Origin: Colletotrichum lupini
Taxonomy: Eukaryota; Ascomycota; Sordariomycetes; Glomerellales; Glomerellaceae
Length of the DNA: 64,000 bases
Reading direction: 5' to 3'
Assembly: GCF_023278565.1 (NCBI RefSeq)
Contig: NC_064676.1
Location: 2,728,001-2,792,000, forward strand
Numbering within the stretch: position 1 is the stretch's first letter; every line of letters starts with the position of its first letter. A model generated the notes under the pieces. It ran no database searches. It was not told the origin of the DNA and worked only from the letters and a program-made list of their open reading frames with translations. Positions 20,787 through 31,013 of the stretch are shown in pieces. A program made the position numbers and the translations under genes.

Positions 20787-21955
20787 TTACTCATTGTAGT
20801 GATAAACCTGAAGTAGTGTGAGCGGTTGTGTAGATCAATGACATCTTGACGAGGTCTACTTACTCTGTAATTCGGGAGTCCGAACGGTTGCCAGCCTAGG
20901 CGCTTCGCCATCTTGGCGAAACCTTCGGTCTCAATGAGGTGATAGAAGGAGAAGGGTGGGAACATGGCTCCGTCGCGGTGGACGTCTGCCTTGACAAGCA
21001 AGGCAGTACCGCCGACGCCGTCCAGGGGGATCTCCACCGACTTGTCCTTCTCATCGGTGCCCAAGTACGCCATCAGCGCGCGGTATGTCGGCATGTCCTT
21101 GTATCCCTCGAGCAGGATGTCGTCGGGTCCCATTGTCTCGGCCATCTTTTGCGCAATCTCGCTGTCCTGCCAGCTGTTGAAGTCGTAGGGCCGCTCCTCC
21201 ATCTTCTTGGTCTCCGTGTTCATGTAGCGCTGGAAGCAATTGGGGACGATGACGGGCTTGTCGTGCGCCGCCAGGTCCTGGATCAGGGTCGGCGGGGTCT
21301 CGACAATGTCGGCGTCGAGCCAGAGCACCCACGACGTCTGGGGGCCCAGGGTCGTGAAGAGCAGCGAGTTGCGGGCTTTTGACATGACGGCGCGCCTGGC
21401 CTTTTGGTTCTCCATCTTGTGCCGCTCGCCCTCGTCCTGGGATGCGATGGCCGGCTCAAAGTCCTGGCGCATGATAACGATGCTCTTGAAGCGGTTCTTC
21501 TCTGAGCCCTGGGTCTTTGTGATTTGCTCTTGTAGCTCCGCGGTCGCTGCGTTTCCTTCCTTGGTCTTGGGAAGGATGAAGCCGAGGGAGATGAGGTCGT
21601 GGGGGTAGTTGAGGTTCAAGAGGTTATCCCAGTATTCCTGGTAGAACCGCGCCATCGGCGTCAGGATGAGGACGGATTCGCGGTTGCCGATGGGGTCGGT
21701 CGTGATGGTGACATTGTTGAGGTTGTAGCGGACGACGGGCGGCGGTCTCGTGTCGCCCTTGGCCTTCTTTCGGTAGGGGGCGGTAGGAGGTGATAGATGG
21801 TGGGAGGCGGTACCGGCTGGCTCTGCCTTTGTTGACTTGGAAGGTCCGACGAGGAAGACAACGATAAAGATGCAGAGGACGGCGCCGAGGACGAGGGTTA
21901 CCGGGTTCGCCTTCTTCAAGCGAACTGACCCCATGGGACGGGCCATGGCAGGCAA
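20787..21955 (-). CDS. mnn9: Mannan polymerase subunit Mnn9 (GT62 family alpha-1,6-mannosyltransferase)
   Basis: Two exons on the minus strand, 21955-20864 and 20807-20787, separated by a 56-bp GTAAGT...CTTCAG intron; 370 aa. Mnn9 is a Golgi type II membrane protein that, with Van1 or Anp1, extends the alpha-1,6-mannan backbone of N-glycans. Visible features are a single TM anchor at residues 18-37, the opening E-S-V-L-I-L-T-P, the family block F-K-S-I-V-I-M-R-Q-D-F, and W-V-L-W-L-D-A-D with the metal-binding D-A-D at 214-216. The last exon encodes only V-Y-H-Y-N-E and the stop; reading through the intron gives a 391-codon frame with an unrelated tail, whereas Mnn9 proteins end near G-L-P-N-Y-x-V-Y-H. 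The start could also be Met5. It is divergent from the Yra1-like gene. Confidence 0.95.
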
Positions 21956-22977
21956 TCTGACGAGTAGGGAGACTATGCGGAAATCATAAAGGTTGTCGAG
22001 GGATCAGAGGTGGTTGTTCGATGGTTTTTCGGCTTGGCTTGGCTTTCGCGAAGCTGCAAGCGAGCTTTGGTTATCGCGGGTATTGGGTCCTAAGAAGAAC
22101 GGGTACGGTTTTCTTTCCTTTGTCGCAGGGAATCGGGGGTGCCATGCAATAGATATGAAAGATGACACTGAGCGCTCCTTCCCGTGTGTCTCTCGCCGAG
22201 GGAGTGAAGAAATTGGCCAGATACGAGATTCCTATTTCTGGCGGGCTGGTCAACTCAAGGGATGCGCATCGGGAGGACAGCTCTACAGTAAAGTTACACT
22301 TCAGACGACAAAAGGGGCTTAGCCTCATCTCCCTCGAGGACTAATTCCGGGCCGAGAGATCCTCCTGCCTCACGTCAGGGGATGCAGGGCGCTGACGGCA
22401 CGGATGATACAGGCGAGACAAGCGAGACAGCGCCTGTAAAGCTTGCGACCAGCAGCGCTATTTGGTGCTTGTACTTGCGGGTTCACTCCACTGACTGAGT
22501 GGATAACGGTGGGCGGATGGGAAGCCACTGGGAGTCTGAGGTGGGTCAAATGGAGTGGATTACTCGGACCCCTGAGACCTGTAGTGGGGAGCCCGCCAGG
22601 CGTCAAAACATGGGGAGCTATTTCCAGATTTCCTGTTCTACATACATCTCGAAGCCAATTGGTGCTAACCTATTTAAGCAAAGTTCCAGCAGAGTCGAGG
22701 GGCTTCAGCCACGTACCCACTTTGTCCCTAGCGCAGCGTGCGCCACACTTCTTTGGCGGTCGGATGCTCCATTCAATCCGCGGTCAGCCGTGCCTGCCTT
22801 TACCAGCTGCGTCTACTGCACTCGGTCACTTGAGTCGCGATCAGCATTGTTGTCCCTTTTACATCCTGCAGCAAAGTTCACCTCCCACGGTACCGAGGTG
22901 ATTTTTTTGACCACCCAATTCGACATCTTGGGTTGCATAGATTCTTTTCTGAACATACTTCCACCCAACAAATCATC
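21956..22977. promoter_or_regulatory. Divergent promoter region mnn9 / Yra1-like gene
   Basis: About 1 kb between two divergently transcribed start codons. It contains no convincing gene; open frames (up to 152 aa at 22443-22901) are overlapping and domainless, and the one running into exon 1 of the next gene is in another frame. Specific factor sites were not identified. Confidence 0.5.
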
Positions 22978-24514
22978 ATGGCGGACAAGCTGGACCGCAG
23001 CCTTGACGAGATCCTTGGCGAGAAGGTAAGGAAACCCGCAGCCTTGTACGATATGCGACCTCGGATCTGACCAAAATAATTGCAGAAGAGCGACGGCCCT
23101 CGCAACAACCGTGGAAACGGTAGAGGTGCCCCCCGAAGACGCGAACGCGAACGCCAGGAATATCCTCGCGACGGCGTTAGAAAGGTACGATGCCGCATAC
23201 ACAACCCGTCACCTGGTAGATCTCCAGGCTGATTGTCCAGGTTGAATGACCCTCCTCCCTCCTCATCCCGGTCGACCACGACTACCGCGCAGCTTTCGGT
23301 TCCATGCCGACCGTCTTGTTGAAGGCCGGGAGCGGTACCTGTCGATTGCAATGGCACAGCTAACAGGTGTCGCCGTCCTGCGATACAGTCCTTCCGTGAC
23401 GAGCCTAGAAACCTCGATAGGTATTTCCACGCAGAATGAACTCCCAAGGTGGCAGTGAGCTAACCCTGCGAATAGTGAATGGGTTCACGATCGATTCGAA
23501 GAGCACGGTACGACCGAATATCCTATACCACACCGACAACATGAGCTAAAGCGGAGCAGACAATCGCCGTGCGCCGGCCCCTCGACGGAGACGCGACGAG
23601 CCTGAGCAAAGGCAAGTTTTGTGCCGTATTCCATCCGAGCATACGCTGATTGGATGTCACAGAGATTCGAGCAGCTCGAAAATCCGCGTCGAGAACATCC
23701 ACTACGAGTTGACTCCTGACGACTTGGAAGTATGCTCCCCTAAAGGTGTCGAATACCGTGGCCCGGACTAAAGCTTGTGCAGGAATTGTTTAACAGAATC
23801 GGCCCTGTCGCGAAGTTGGATCTCAAGTATGATCGCGCTGGTCGCTCGGAGGGCGTTGCCTTCGTCACGATGGAGTCCCGCGAGGATGCTTTGGACGCGA
23901 TCAAGCAGTTTGACGGTGCTAATGCTAACGGTAAGTGCCTTTTTTCGAGTCAATTTGTCATTGGCAGTTCAAAGACTAACATCTCAGGCCAACCCATCAA
24001 ACTGTCAATCATTGGCGGTGGAGCCGGCGGTCGATCTCGCAACCCCTTTGACTCGGCGGTGATGCCGGGCCGTCCACTTGCAGAGCGAATCTCTGCTCCC
24101 GGCGGTCGCTCGAGATCCATGTCCCCTGGACGAAGATACGATGTCGACGAGGCTGCTGAGAGAGGCATTGACAGATACGTCCCCGGAAGCCGTGGAAACC
24201 GTTCGCGAAGCCCTATGCCCCGCCGGCGCGGAAACGGTGGCGGTGGTGGCGGACGCAGACCTGGAGCTCGCAGAGAAGGCGGTAGAGATGGTGGCAGAGA
24301 CGGTGGTAGAGATGGCGGCAGAGACCAAGAAGGTGGAAGAGGTGGCCGCTCGGGTAGAGACGGGCGTACTCGGAAGACACAGGAGGAACTGGATGCCGAG
24401 ATGGCTGACTACTTTGGCGGAGGCAACTCCGGAGAGGCTGCGCCTCAGCCGAACGGTGGCGCTGCCGCTGCCGCGGTCCCCGCCACGAACGATGATATCG
24501 ATATGATCGAGTAA
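22978..24514 (+). CDS. Yra1/ALYREF-type mRNA export adaptor
   Basis: Eight exons: 22978-23025, 23086-23184, 23389-23420, 23476-23507, 23560-23611, 23663-23729, 23783-23930, 23988-24514; 334 aa, all phases closing. ALY/Yra1 binds spliced mRNA, is loaded by the UAP56/Sub2 helicase within TREX, and hands transcripts to Mex67. The N-terminus M-A-D-K-L-D-R-S-L-D-E-I-L is a UAP56-binding motif; an Arg-rich segment follows; an RRM spans about residues 95-169 (RNP2 I-R-V-E-N-I, RNP1 R-S-E-G-V-A-F-V at 131-138). The C-terminal half is an RGG region with tandem G-G-R-D units, ending with a second UAP56-binding motif E-E-L-D-A-E-M-A-D-Y-F. Intron 5 (23612-23662) starts with GC instead of GT (AG|GCAAGT). 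Exons 3 and 4 are only 32 nt each. Nuclear. Confidence 0.92.
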
Positions 24515-26017
24515 ACCCTGGTCCAGCTCAGTCTGACCTTGGTTTATGCTGCACGGAATGTCTCGGGCCAGTCCTCAGACCAAGTTACGAGAGAGGAGAA
24601 GCCTGGTTGAGACACGTGGAAAGCCAGTTGTCAGAAAACCCCCTATTGTGCGCCTTCACCAATAGCATCGTGGACCATTAACTATAGAAGTCAACAATAA
24701 CACCATCAGCTTGTTGATGAACCTGATCTGAATCCGGATTACAGTCCGCGCATGGTCCAAAATCAGGGACTCGAGTGAACCAGGGCACCAATCAAGGATT
24801 TTGGAATCTTGGACCCTTTTCTTCGGCATTGCCTCCGTGGCTTCTGTGCCCACTTGCCCGAGTGGTCCGCCGAAGATTTCCTGAAATATTCCTGCCGATG
24901 TTACTCGGTAGGTTTGCAGATCCCCGTTTTCGCCGCTTTGGGCCCCCTGGAGACTGGAGCAACTCAACAAGGACGAGTTATCGATGGTAGCGGCTGTTCC
25001 TGGGTACCTCGGTGTGCTAGGGCCTGGTTGTCCTACCAGGCTCACCTTCACCTATGCGGCAAAGAGCAGGGCATGTCTCGGTATGGGTGAGACTGGCTTG
25101 ACTGGATGTCCGTACATAAACTGCAGTGCCCGTAAATCGCAGTCGTCAAAACAAGGGACATGCCTATCTGGGGAGGTCCACGAGTGAGCCGCCGCGGCGC
25201 CGCCCCCTAAAAAATCAAGTTTGCGATCGTCGGGGACCCTCCATGCATGCGAAGAGTGTGACATACAACTTGGCAACGGTCCTCCAAAAACCAAGAAAAA
25301 TCACCCATGTCGCCCCAGGTCCCCCGCCAAGTGCACGTCCCGGCCTGCAACGTCAGGGTGCATGCACCTCGCCCGCGCCCGCGTTTGCACGTCGCAGGAA
25401 GAAGCTCTGGCACTAAGACAAATGCCCACTCCAACTCCCCGGCCCCCAGTCTGCGCCTCTCACTTCCCGTCTCCCCCAAGTCTCCCACCACAACACTCCA
25501 GCTCTCTCCCGGCGTCTACCTTGCCTCACTCTTCCCACCGTCACCTCAAACCTTGGAAATCGTTGCAACCGGAATGGAGAGTCGACGGTGAACCGTGAAC
25601 ACGGACACGACCACACTTTATTCAAACGGAGACACCGATTGCTACCATCGACCTGGCGACTCTAAACGGACCGACGATAGGGCAAGCGCAACAATATGAC
25701 GGCTGCTAGTGATAGTACAGACTTATATCACCTCTCCCGAGCACGAAGGCCCGTCTTGCGCCCTTCGCTGTACGACTGAATCGTGAGAATAACGATCGAC
25801 ACATAAAGAGGCAAACCACCTGCAGAGCGCGACACGAGGGTTTGTTTCAACCCTCGAATCTCCAACATCTTAACTTTTGACATCAGCGGAACATACGCAC
25901 CCACCATCGTCGTGTTCAGTATATACACAGTTAATCTAAACAACTCTTGATCAACTTACACTCCGTCATCATCTATCAACCGGTTCTACTGGGCAGACTT
26001 TTCATCACTTACACGGG
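24515..26017. other. Intergenic region, no supported gene
   Basis: 1.5 kb. Open frames reach 131 aa on the minus strand (24656-25051) but share no domain and are overlapped by frames on the other strand. It probably holds the Yra1-like 3' UTR and the promoter of the 26018 gene; the stretch at 25400-25560 is CT-rich on the plus strand. Confidence 0.5.
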
Positions 26018-26788
26018 ATGGAATCAGCCCAGCACACGGAGGGCCCGTCGCCAGCTTCACACAACAATAACACTATACTTACACCAAATAACTCCCAGCA
26101 ACAATCACGGCCCCGGCCCAAATCTCAACCACCCAAGCAGCGGAGGAGACCGCCGCGGCCACAGGGATCAGACTTGAGTAGGAGACCTGCGTCGGACGGC
26201 TCTGACCGCGACAGGGAGACCGACGACGCTGGGGAAGGCGCTGCCAACCCAAAGCCTAATCAGTCAGGCTCGGGACAGTCGGCGTCGAGGCCTGCCAGAA
26301 GACGCCCAGCTGCCCCTCGGCCTGCGCCAGCACCATCGACAGCGATGCCTTCGGAAGATGAGCAACTAGTCGACCCGGTACCACTCCGGTCAGGCCATTT
26401 AAACCGACGGGCCGCACCTAGAAGAGTGCCGCGCCTCGGCGAGAACAGCGCGTCTGCGCTGGCATCTGACACGGACACCACGAGTAGCTCATCGTCATCA
26501 TCATCATCAGCGTTCCCACCGATCCGGCGGCCTCCGGCGTGTCGTCGGCGACCGTCGGATATGAATCTCTCCCTGAGAGCTCCGATAACTGAGATGCCCG
26601 AGGACGGTGGCGAGCTCCCTCCTGGCGGTCCCGACTTCTCTACACCGCGACCTCAACGCGAGAAGAACCCGCGAGAAATCTTACACGAAGGCGAGCGAGG
26701 CTTTATTGTTGACCTCAGACTCAACCTGGACGTCGAGGTGCACATCAAGGCGAAGCTCTCTGGTGACCTGACACTGTCAGTGTTATAA
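26018..26788 (+). CDS. Disordered protein with a structured C-terminal tail, 256 aa, unknown
   Basis: A single-exon frame. Residues 1-150 are rich in Pro, Ser, Arg, Asn and Gln, and an Ser run sits near 155-164. The last ~45 residues differ: after P-R-E-I-L-H-E-G-E-R-G-F they form an alternating hydrophobic/charged strand pattern (V-D-L-R-L-N-L-D-V-E-V-H-I-K-A-K-L-S-G-D-L), then L-T-L-S-V-L and the stop. That end looks like a conserved amphipathic beta or lipid-facing motif and is the part most likely to be constrained. No signal peptide. I recall Sordariomycete hypotheticals with similar tails but cannot name a family. The start at 26018 is the first ATG of the frame after the CT-rich leader. 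Confidence 0.7.
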   Translation: MESAQHTEGPSPASHNNNTILTPNNSQQQSRPRPKSQPPKQRRRPPRPQGSDLSRRPASDGSDRDRETDDAGEGAANPKPNQSGSGQSASRPARRRPAAPRPAPAPSTAMPSEDEQLVDPVPLRSGHLNRRAAPRRVPRLGENSASALASDTDTTSSSSSSSSSAFPPIRRPPACRRRPSDMNLSLRAPITEMPEDGGELPPGGPDFSTPRPQREKNPREILHEGERGFIVDLRLNLDVEVHIKAKLSGDLTLSVL

Positions 26789-27107
26789 CATTTGTTCTTG
26801 GAATAAGGACAACGGATTTTGTGACGAAGGTGCGATGATGTTATATAGTGTAAGAGTATCCTGGCCGGCGCATAATGGATCATGGTGTAATAGTACTGGG
26901 GATAGGAGGCGCTAGGAGGTTTGGGCAGGCAGCATATGGTTCATGGTACGAATGGCGTCGAGAGCGATCTTTGGAAAACTTCAAAAAAACGAGTGCAGCG
27001 TTGAAATGTAACTGAGACAATGTTTAAGTCTTCAAAGCTACTTTTGACCCTTTGCCTGAAATCTACATTTCGTCCAAGTTGTACTTATGGGGAGAGTGAA
27101 TCAGTCT
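26789..27107. other. Convergent intergenic spacer
   Basis: 319 bp between the stops of the 256-aa gene and the oxidoreductase gene; AT-richer than the flanking exons, as expected of 3' UTRs. Nothing else is seen. Confidence 0.6.
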
Positions 27108-28245
27108 TCAGTCCGTCTTCTTCTTCTTTCTCTCAAACCCCTCCGTCAAAGCAGCAGCAACGTCCTCCACCGTCGTGCCCCTCTTCCTTTTGCCAATCTT
27201 CTCCCCGCCCAGCGGCGAATCCTCCGCCACGGACTTATACACGCCCGCCGCGCCGACAAACAACTCGGGCCCAAACCCGCCCTCCTCGGCGTGCGTCTTG
27301 GCGATCTCCTCCATCTCGCGGACCCAGCGGTACGCTTTGGGCGGCATCGTCACGACGCCCTTTTCCGCGGACTGCAGGTGCGAGGGGAGGCGGGCGGCGA
27401 GCTCGTCGCGCAGGTGGGGGAGCACGCCCATCCTGTGGGCCGAGATGAAGGCCTGGGTGGCGATGGCGGTGAAGCCCTTTGAGAGGGAGGCGAAGCACAT
27501 TTTCAGGCCCGAGGCGGCGCCGATGGAGTCGGAGATGTGGTTGCCGCCTAGGGTTGCGCTTAGGCGGGCGCCGAAGGATGCATTTGCGTCGCCTGGGGAG
27601 GAACCTGGGAGGGAGAGGTCGGATAGCTTGTCGGGGCCGGACATGGGCATGCCCGGGACGTACCACGCATCCGGGTCGTTGTCGTCGTCGCCGGTACCGG
27701 GCGGCGGGGCCGAGGCAGAGACGTTTGTGCCGGCGTTGGGGGCGGATTTGGGCCTGGGCGGGGCGCCGATGATGCAGGCGTCGACGAAGCGTGCGGGGGC
27801 GCGGGCGCGGGCGAAGGAGGCGGCGATGGATTTGCAGGTGGAGGGGGCGACGGCGTTCATGTCGATGAAGTAGAGGGGTGTCTCGCGCGACGATGCAGCG
27901 CCGGCGAGGGCGTCGATGATGCGCTCCGCGGTGGCTTCTGCGTCGCGCGGGGGCACGACGGAGAGGATTACGGCGCACTGGGATGCTAGGGCTTCGTCTG
28001 TGTCTAGGAGCTCTACTTTTGCGTCGCGGGCTCGTTGGAGGGTGTCCTCGCTGTAGCAATGTTAGTTCCAGGTTGATATCGAATGTTTACTTCATACAGG
28101 TGGAGGGTGTGTGAATTTACCTGCGGCCTTTGCAGTTCGTTGCGACTTGGAAGCCTTTGGCGATGAGGAGCTTGGCGATGCCGACGCCCATGTCGCCGAT
28201 GGAGATGACTCCAATCTTTGAGGGCGTCACGTTGGTTGCGGCCAT
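27108..28245 (-). CDS. 6-phosphogluconate dehydrogenase-like NAD(P)-binding oxidoreductase
   Basis: Two exons on the minus strand, 28245-28121 and 28050-27108, with a 70-bp GTAAAT...CTACAG intron; 355 aa. The N-terminus opens with a Rossmann beta-alpha-beta (K-I-G-V-I-S-I-G-D-M-G-V-G-I-A at 10-24), then C-A-V-I-L-S-V-V-P-P-R and Y-F-I-D-M-N-A-V-A-P, blocks typical of the NAD-binding domain of beta-hydroxyacid dehydrogenases. The C-terminal half (A-S-G-L-K-M-C-F-A-S-L-S-K-G with the conserved Lys) resembles the DUF1932/6PGDH-like helical domain. About 60 residues around a D-D-D-N-D-P-D insertion are an apparent loop. The C-terminus is Lys-rich (E-R-K-K-K-K-T-D). Substrate is unknown; family members act on hydroxyacids or similar. 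Large frames on the opposite strand (232 aa) and another minus frame (274 aa) are GC-driven shadows. Confidence 0.88.
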
Positions 28246-28563
28246 GATCGAGGAAGCGGAACGTTGAGGATTATGTCGTCTAAATTATCCGTCTAAATGC
28301 TTGAGTTACCTCTCGTTGATAAAGAATGAGATGTATGAAAGAGAAAGAGTGTGCATATCCACCTGCGGCGATCTGAGCTGCAAGTTACAGAATTGCGTCA
28401 GTTCTTTTTCGTCAAAACCCTCCCGATTACCTACACCACGACACCGGATGACCGGCTCAAGCTTTGCAGCGACGACGAGAGAAAATACGTGACAGAGCTC
28501 ATTCCCTAAAAAGACAATTACAGTAGTTTTCCCCCCTAGTCTTACATCCATAGATTTTACATC
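28246..28563. other. Intergenic spacer between two minus-strand genes
   Basis: 318 bp between the start of the oxidoreductase gene and the stop of the next minus-strand gene. It must hold the promoter of the former. Short frames only. Confidence 0.55.
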
Positions 28564-30261
28564 TTAGCTTGAGGCTCCCAAGCCTTTCTCCGTGTGCAGG
28601 CTAAGCCTTCTGAACTTGGAACGTTTTTGGTCAGGGAGTCCCAAATGTCCGATCCACGCTCCGGGCACGTCCAGCTTCGTCTCACGGACGAGAGGATGCA
28701 GCGACCTGCACTCAAGGAAGAGCCCGTGGGTTGTCACCGCACCAAACTGGTGCCGAACTTGTTTCCAGTCTCGCGAAGCGGGAACTGGCGATGCCTCTAA
28801 CCGCGCGTCGTCCGTCACTCCAAAGGAGTCGGTGAACTGAGATTCGCCTTCCGCTGCCGTATTCGCTTTGGCCGCGGTGAAGGGCGGAGCGACAAAGTAT
28901 TGAATGTACGAGCCCGGAGCGATGACGCCTTGTTCGGCGTCGCCGCCACCGTCGTTCCGGTTCTCAAAGGAACGGATGAAGCTGTCAAGATCCTCTTCCT
29001 CAGAGGAAGCGGAATACTTGACTTCGGGATCGAGCGAAAGGAGGCCTGCCTTCTTCCCCCAGCCGCCGCCGCCGCTCTCTTCATTCTCTGGTTAGATGAG
29101 CTTACTCATTGTTGGGCTGGGTGTTCAACTTACGAATCTTGTAGACCCTGGCACCCCTATTGATGAGCCATTTCATATATTCCTTCGTATTCAGGACCAT
29201 GGACCACTCGTCTCCAGCGTTCCGTACCTTTGACGATGTCTCGGACAACCGGTTCAAGAACTCAATGGTTCCCGCTTGGTCATCGCCAGGGGGACAAACA
29301 ACTCCCCATACACCAACGGGGCCCGGAGGGAACTCATGGCCCTCTGCCGTCCGCCTATCGAAGAGCGCTTGGACAGCCGTCTCGAGCTCCGCAGAAGCAG
29401 GCGTCTCTTTACCATCTACGTCGACCTGCCTGATGATGTTGCCCAGGCCCGATACGATCTTCCGCGGAGCCGTGATGGGGACCAGGGGTGCCTGGATCGA
29501 GTTGGTGTGATCGCTCCCTCTGGTGTAGATGTTGACTTCCTGAGCCCGTCGCTCTTCGCGCTCGACCAGATCCAAACCCCCCTTCAGGTTGACTTTCCAG
29601 CGGCTAGCGATGAGAGTCGACTGGAGGCCATTCTGAAAGATCGTGTTCGCCAAGGGAAGTGTGCATACGTAACTGCCAGGCTTCGACCCGTAGGAAAACG
29701 TAATGGCAGCGTTCAGCTTGTCGTTGCTACGAGGAGCAGACTGCATGTTAGGGCTCCTCCCCTGCCACAGCCTCGGCATGATCATATCCTTTGGCCCGTA
29801 GTAGAATGAGAATCCGTGTGGGATGTCACCGAATGCACGAAGGGGGTGAAGGCCATCGACTACACCGGTAAGAGCGTTGAACTCGCGACCCACATCGCCG
29901 GATGATTTCGAATCCCCAAAGGGTCGCAGCAGTGCGGCCGTAAACTTTTCATCTAGCAGCCATGACGCATATGGCCGGGAAGCAAGTACTACAACCGCGC
30001 CGTCATCTTTCTCGAGGCCTGCTTTCTGTAAAGACCTGACAGTCTTGGTCACTCTCTGAACGAGGGTACCCTATTCACGCGGTCAGTATTAATGAGATAT
30101 GAGATCTCGATGCAAGGAAGATCTCTTTTTTTTTCCGGCAGGCTCACCTGCCAGCTCTCTTCATTCCCGTGGACAGAAAAGCATGCAGTTTTATATCCTC
30201 GTCTAGCCAATGAATGTCTAGCACACTGAGCGAACCGGGGGATGGCTCTCTGGATATACAT
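28564..30261 (-). CDS. Protein with predicted mitochondrial presequence, 524 aa, unknown family
   Basis: Three exons on the minus strand: 30261-30148, 30070-29134, 29087-28564, with introns of 77 and 46 bp (GTGAGC...AATAG; GTAAGT...ACCAG). The N-terminus M-Y-I-Q-R-A-I-P-R-F-A-Q-C-A-R-H-S-L-A-R-R-G-Y-K-T is Arg-rich without acidic residues, an apparent mitochondrial targeting sequence with R-G-Y before a likely cleavage site. The body holds conserved-looking blocks such as F-G-D-I-P-H-G-F-S-F-Y-Y-G-P-K-D and S-Y-G-S-K-P-G-S-Y-V-C-T-L-P-L-A-N; a Glu/Asp-rich stretch lies at the exon 3 start (S-S-E-E-E-D-L-D-S-F). I do not recognise the family and no catalytic motif stands out. Without splicing, exon 2 looks like an independent 316-codon frame with a false C-terminus. 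It is divergent from the valyl-tRNA synthetase gene. Confidence 0.82.
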
Positions 30262-31013
30262 CGCGTCACGGTCACCACCTCCAAGCTGGGCCGAGCTCTC
30301 GGAATGCTTGTTCTTCGTCCGCGACTGGATTGATAATCACAGACGCATATGCTGATGAGATTACTTCCTTTCTTACAAACCCATTGAAATGAATTGAGGT
30401 CTTGTGTGAGTCAGGTTCCCGCAACTGCTCCAGCTTTGTAAGGTAGGAGGAAGTGAATGAATGTATGATGAATTATCCAACAACCTTGATTGGTGTGGCT
30501 GGAGCTTGAGCTTCCCAGGTTCAATGCGTCGGCAGGAAAATGCGCCAGGGGCAGAAGCGGCGTCGACCATCCCAAAGGAACTTTGGTACCTTATCGGCTC
30601 TGAGGAACGGATACTCGTTATCGATAAGGCAAGTCATCGATAACCCCCCCTTGCTTGTGGCTGGTAAATCGGACTTGAGCACCTCAGGTTCCCTGCGCCT
30701 GTGGCTCGCACCCGAATTTTAGCTGCATGACCCCTCCAAGGCCCTCCTCCTCGAACACCCAATCCTGTGACTCAAATCCGCGAAGTGCTGCAATCAGACC
30801 GCCGAGTCATAGTTGCTTGCCCCTCCTCGGAGACCTTTGGAGATTTTTTTGTATTTGTACCATCAGTCGAAGCCCACCTCCCCGGGCTTCTTCGCAAACA
30901 TATCCACCACGTCCAACTCAATATTTCTTCGAGCACTCCGCGTGCGCCCTCCATCACTCAGTCTACGTCCACGTCCTCCCCGTCTTCGACCTTTCCTACA
31001 GACACGTGCCACC
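30262..31013. promoter_or_regulatory. Divergent promoter, mitochondrial protein / valyl-tRNA synthetase
   Basis: 752 bp between two divergent ATG codons. The last ~200 bp are open in the valyl-tRNA synthetase frame from 30813 after a TAG at 30810-30812 (see the separate entry on the possible presequence). Both products plausibly serve mitochondria, so co-regulation from a shared promoter is possible but unproved. Confidence 0.45.
30909..31013 (+). other. Candidate non-AUG-initiated mitochondrial presequence of valyl-tRNA synthetase
   Basis: The frame of the AUG at 31014 stays open upstream to 30813 but contains no ATG. From an ACG at 30909-30911 (context CCACCACGT, purine at -3) it encodes 35 residues with 8 Arg, no Asp, Glu or Lys, and hydrophobic spacing (S-N-S-I-F-L-R-A-L-R-V-R-P-P and R-L-R-P-F-L-Q-T-R-A-T). 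That is the composition of a mitochondrial targeting peptide. Fungi commonly make cytosolic and mitochondrial ValRS from one gene, and yeast GRS1 and ALA1 use UUG and ACG starts this way. The two TTG codons near 30850 are alternatives. Confidence 0.55.

Noticed and set aside
27235..28059. 274-aa Arg/Pro/His-rich minus frame and 232-aa plus frame
   Set aside because: Both overlap the oxidoreductase exon with its Rossmann motif; their composition is typical of shifted high-GC coding sequence.
30813..30908. Extending the valyl-tRNA synthetase presequence to the first in-frame TTG
   Set aside because: Open, but the stretch before 30909 is less presequence-like and the ACG has the better context; kept as an alternative only.
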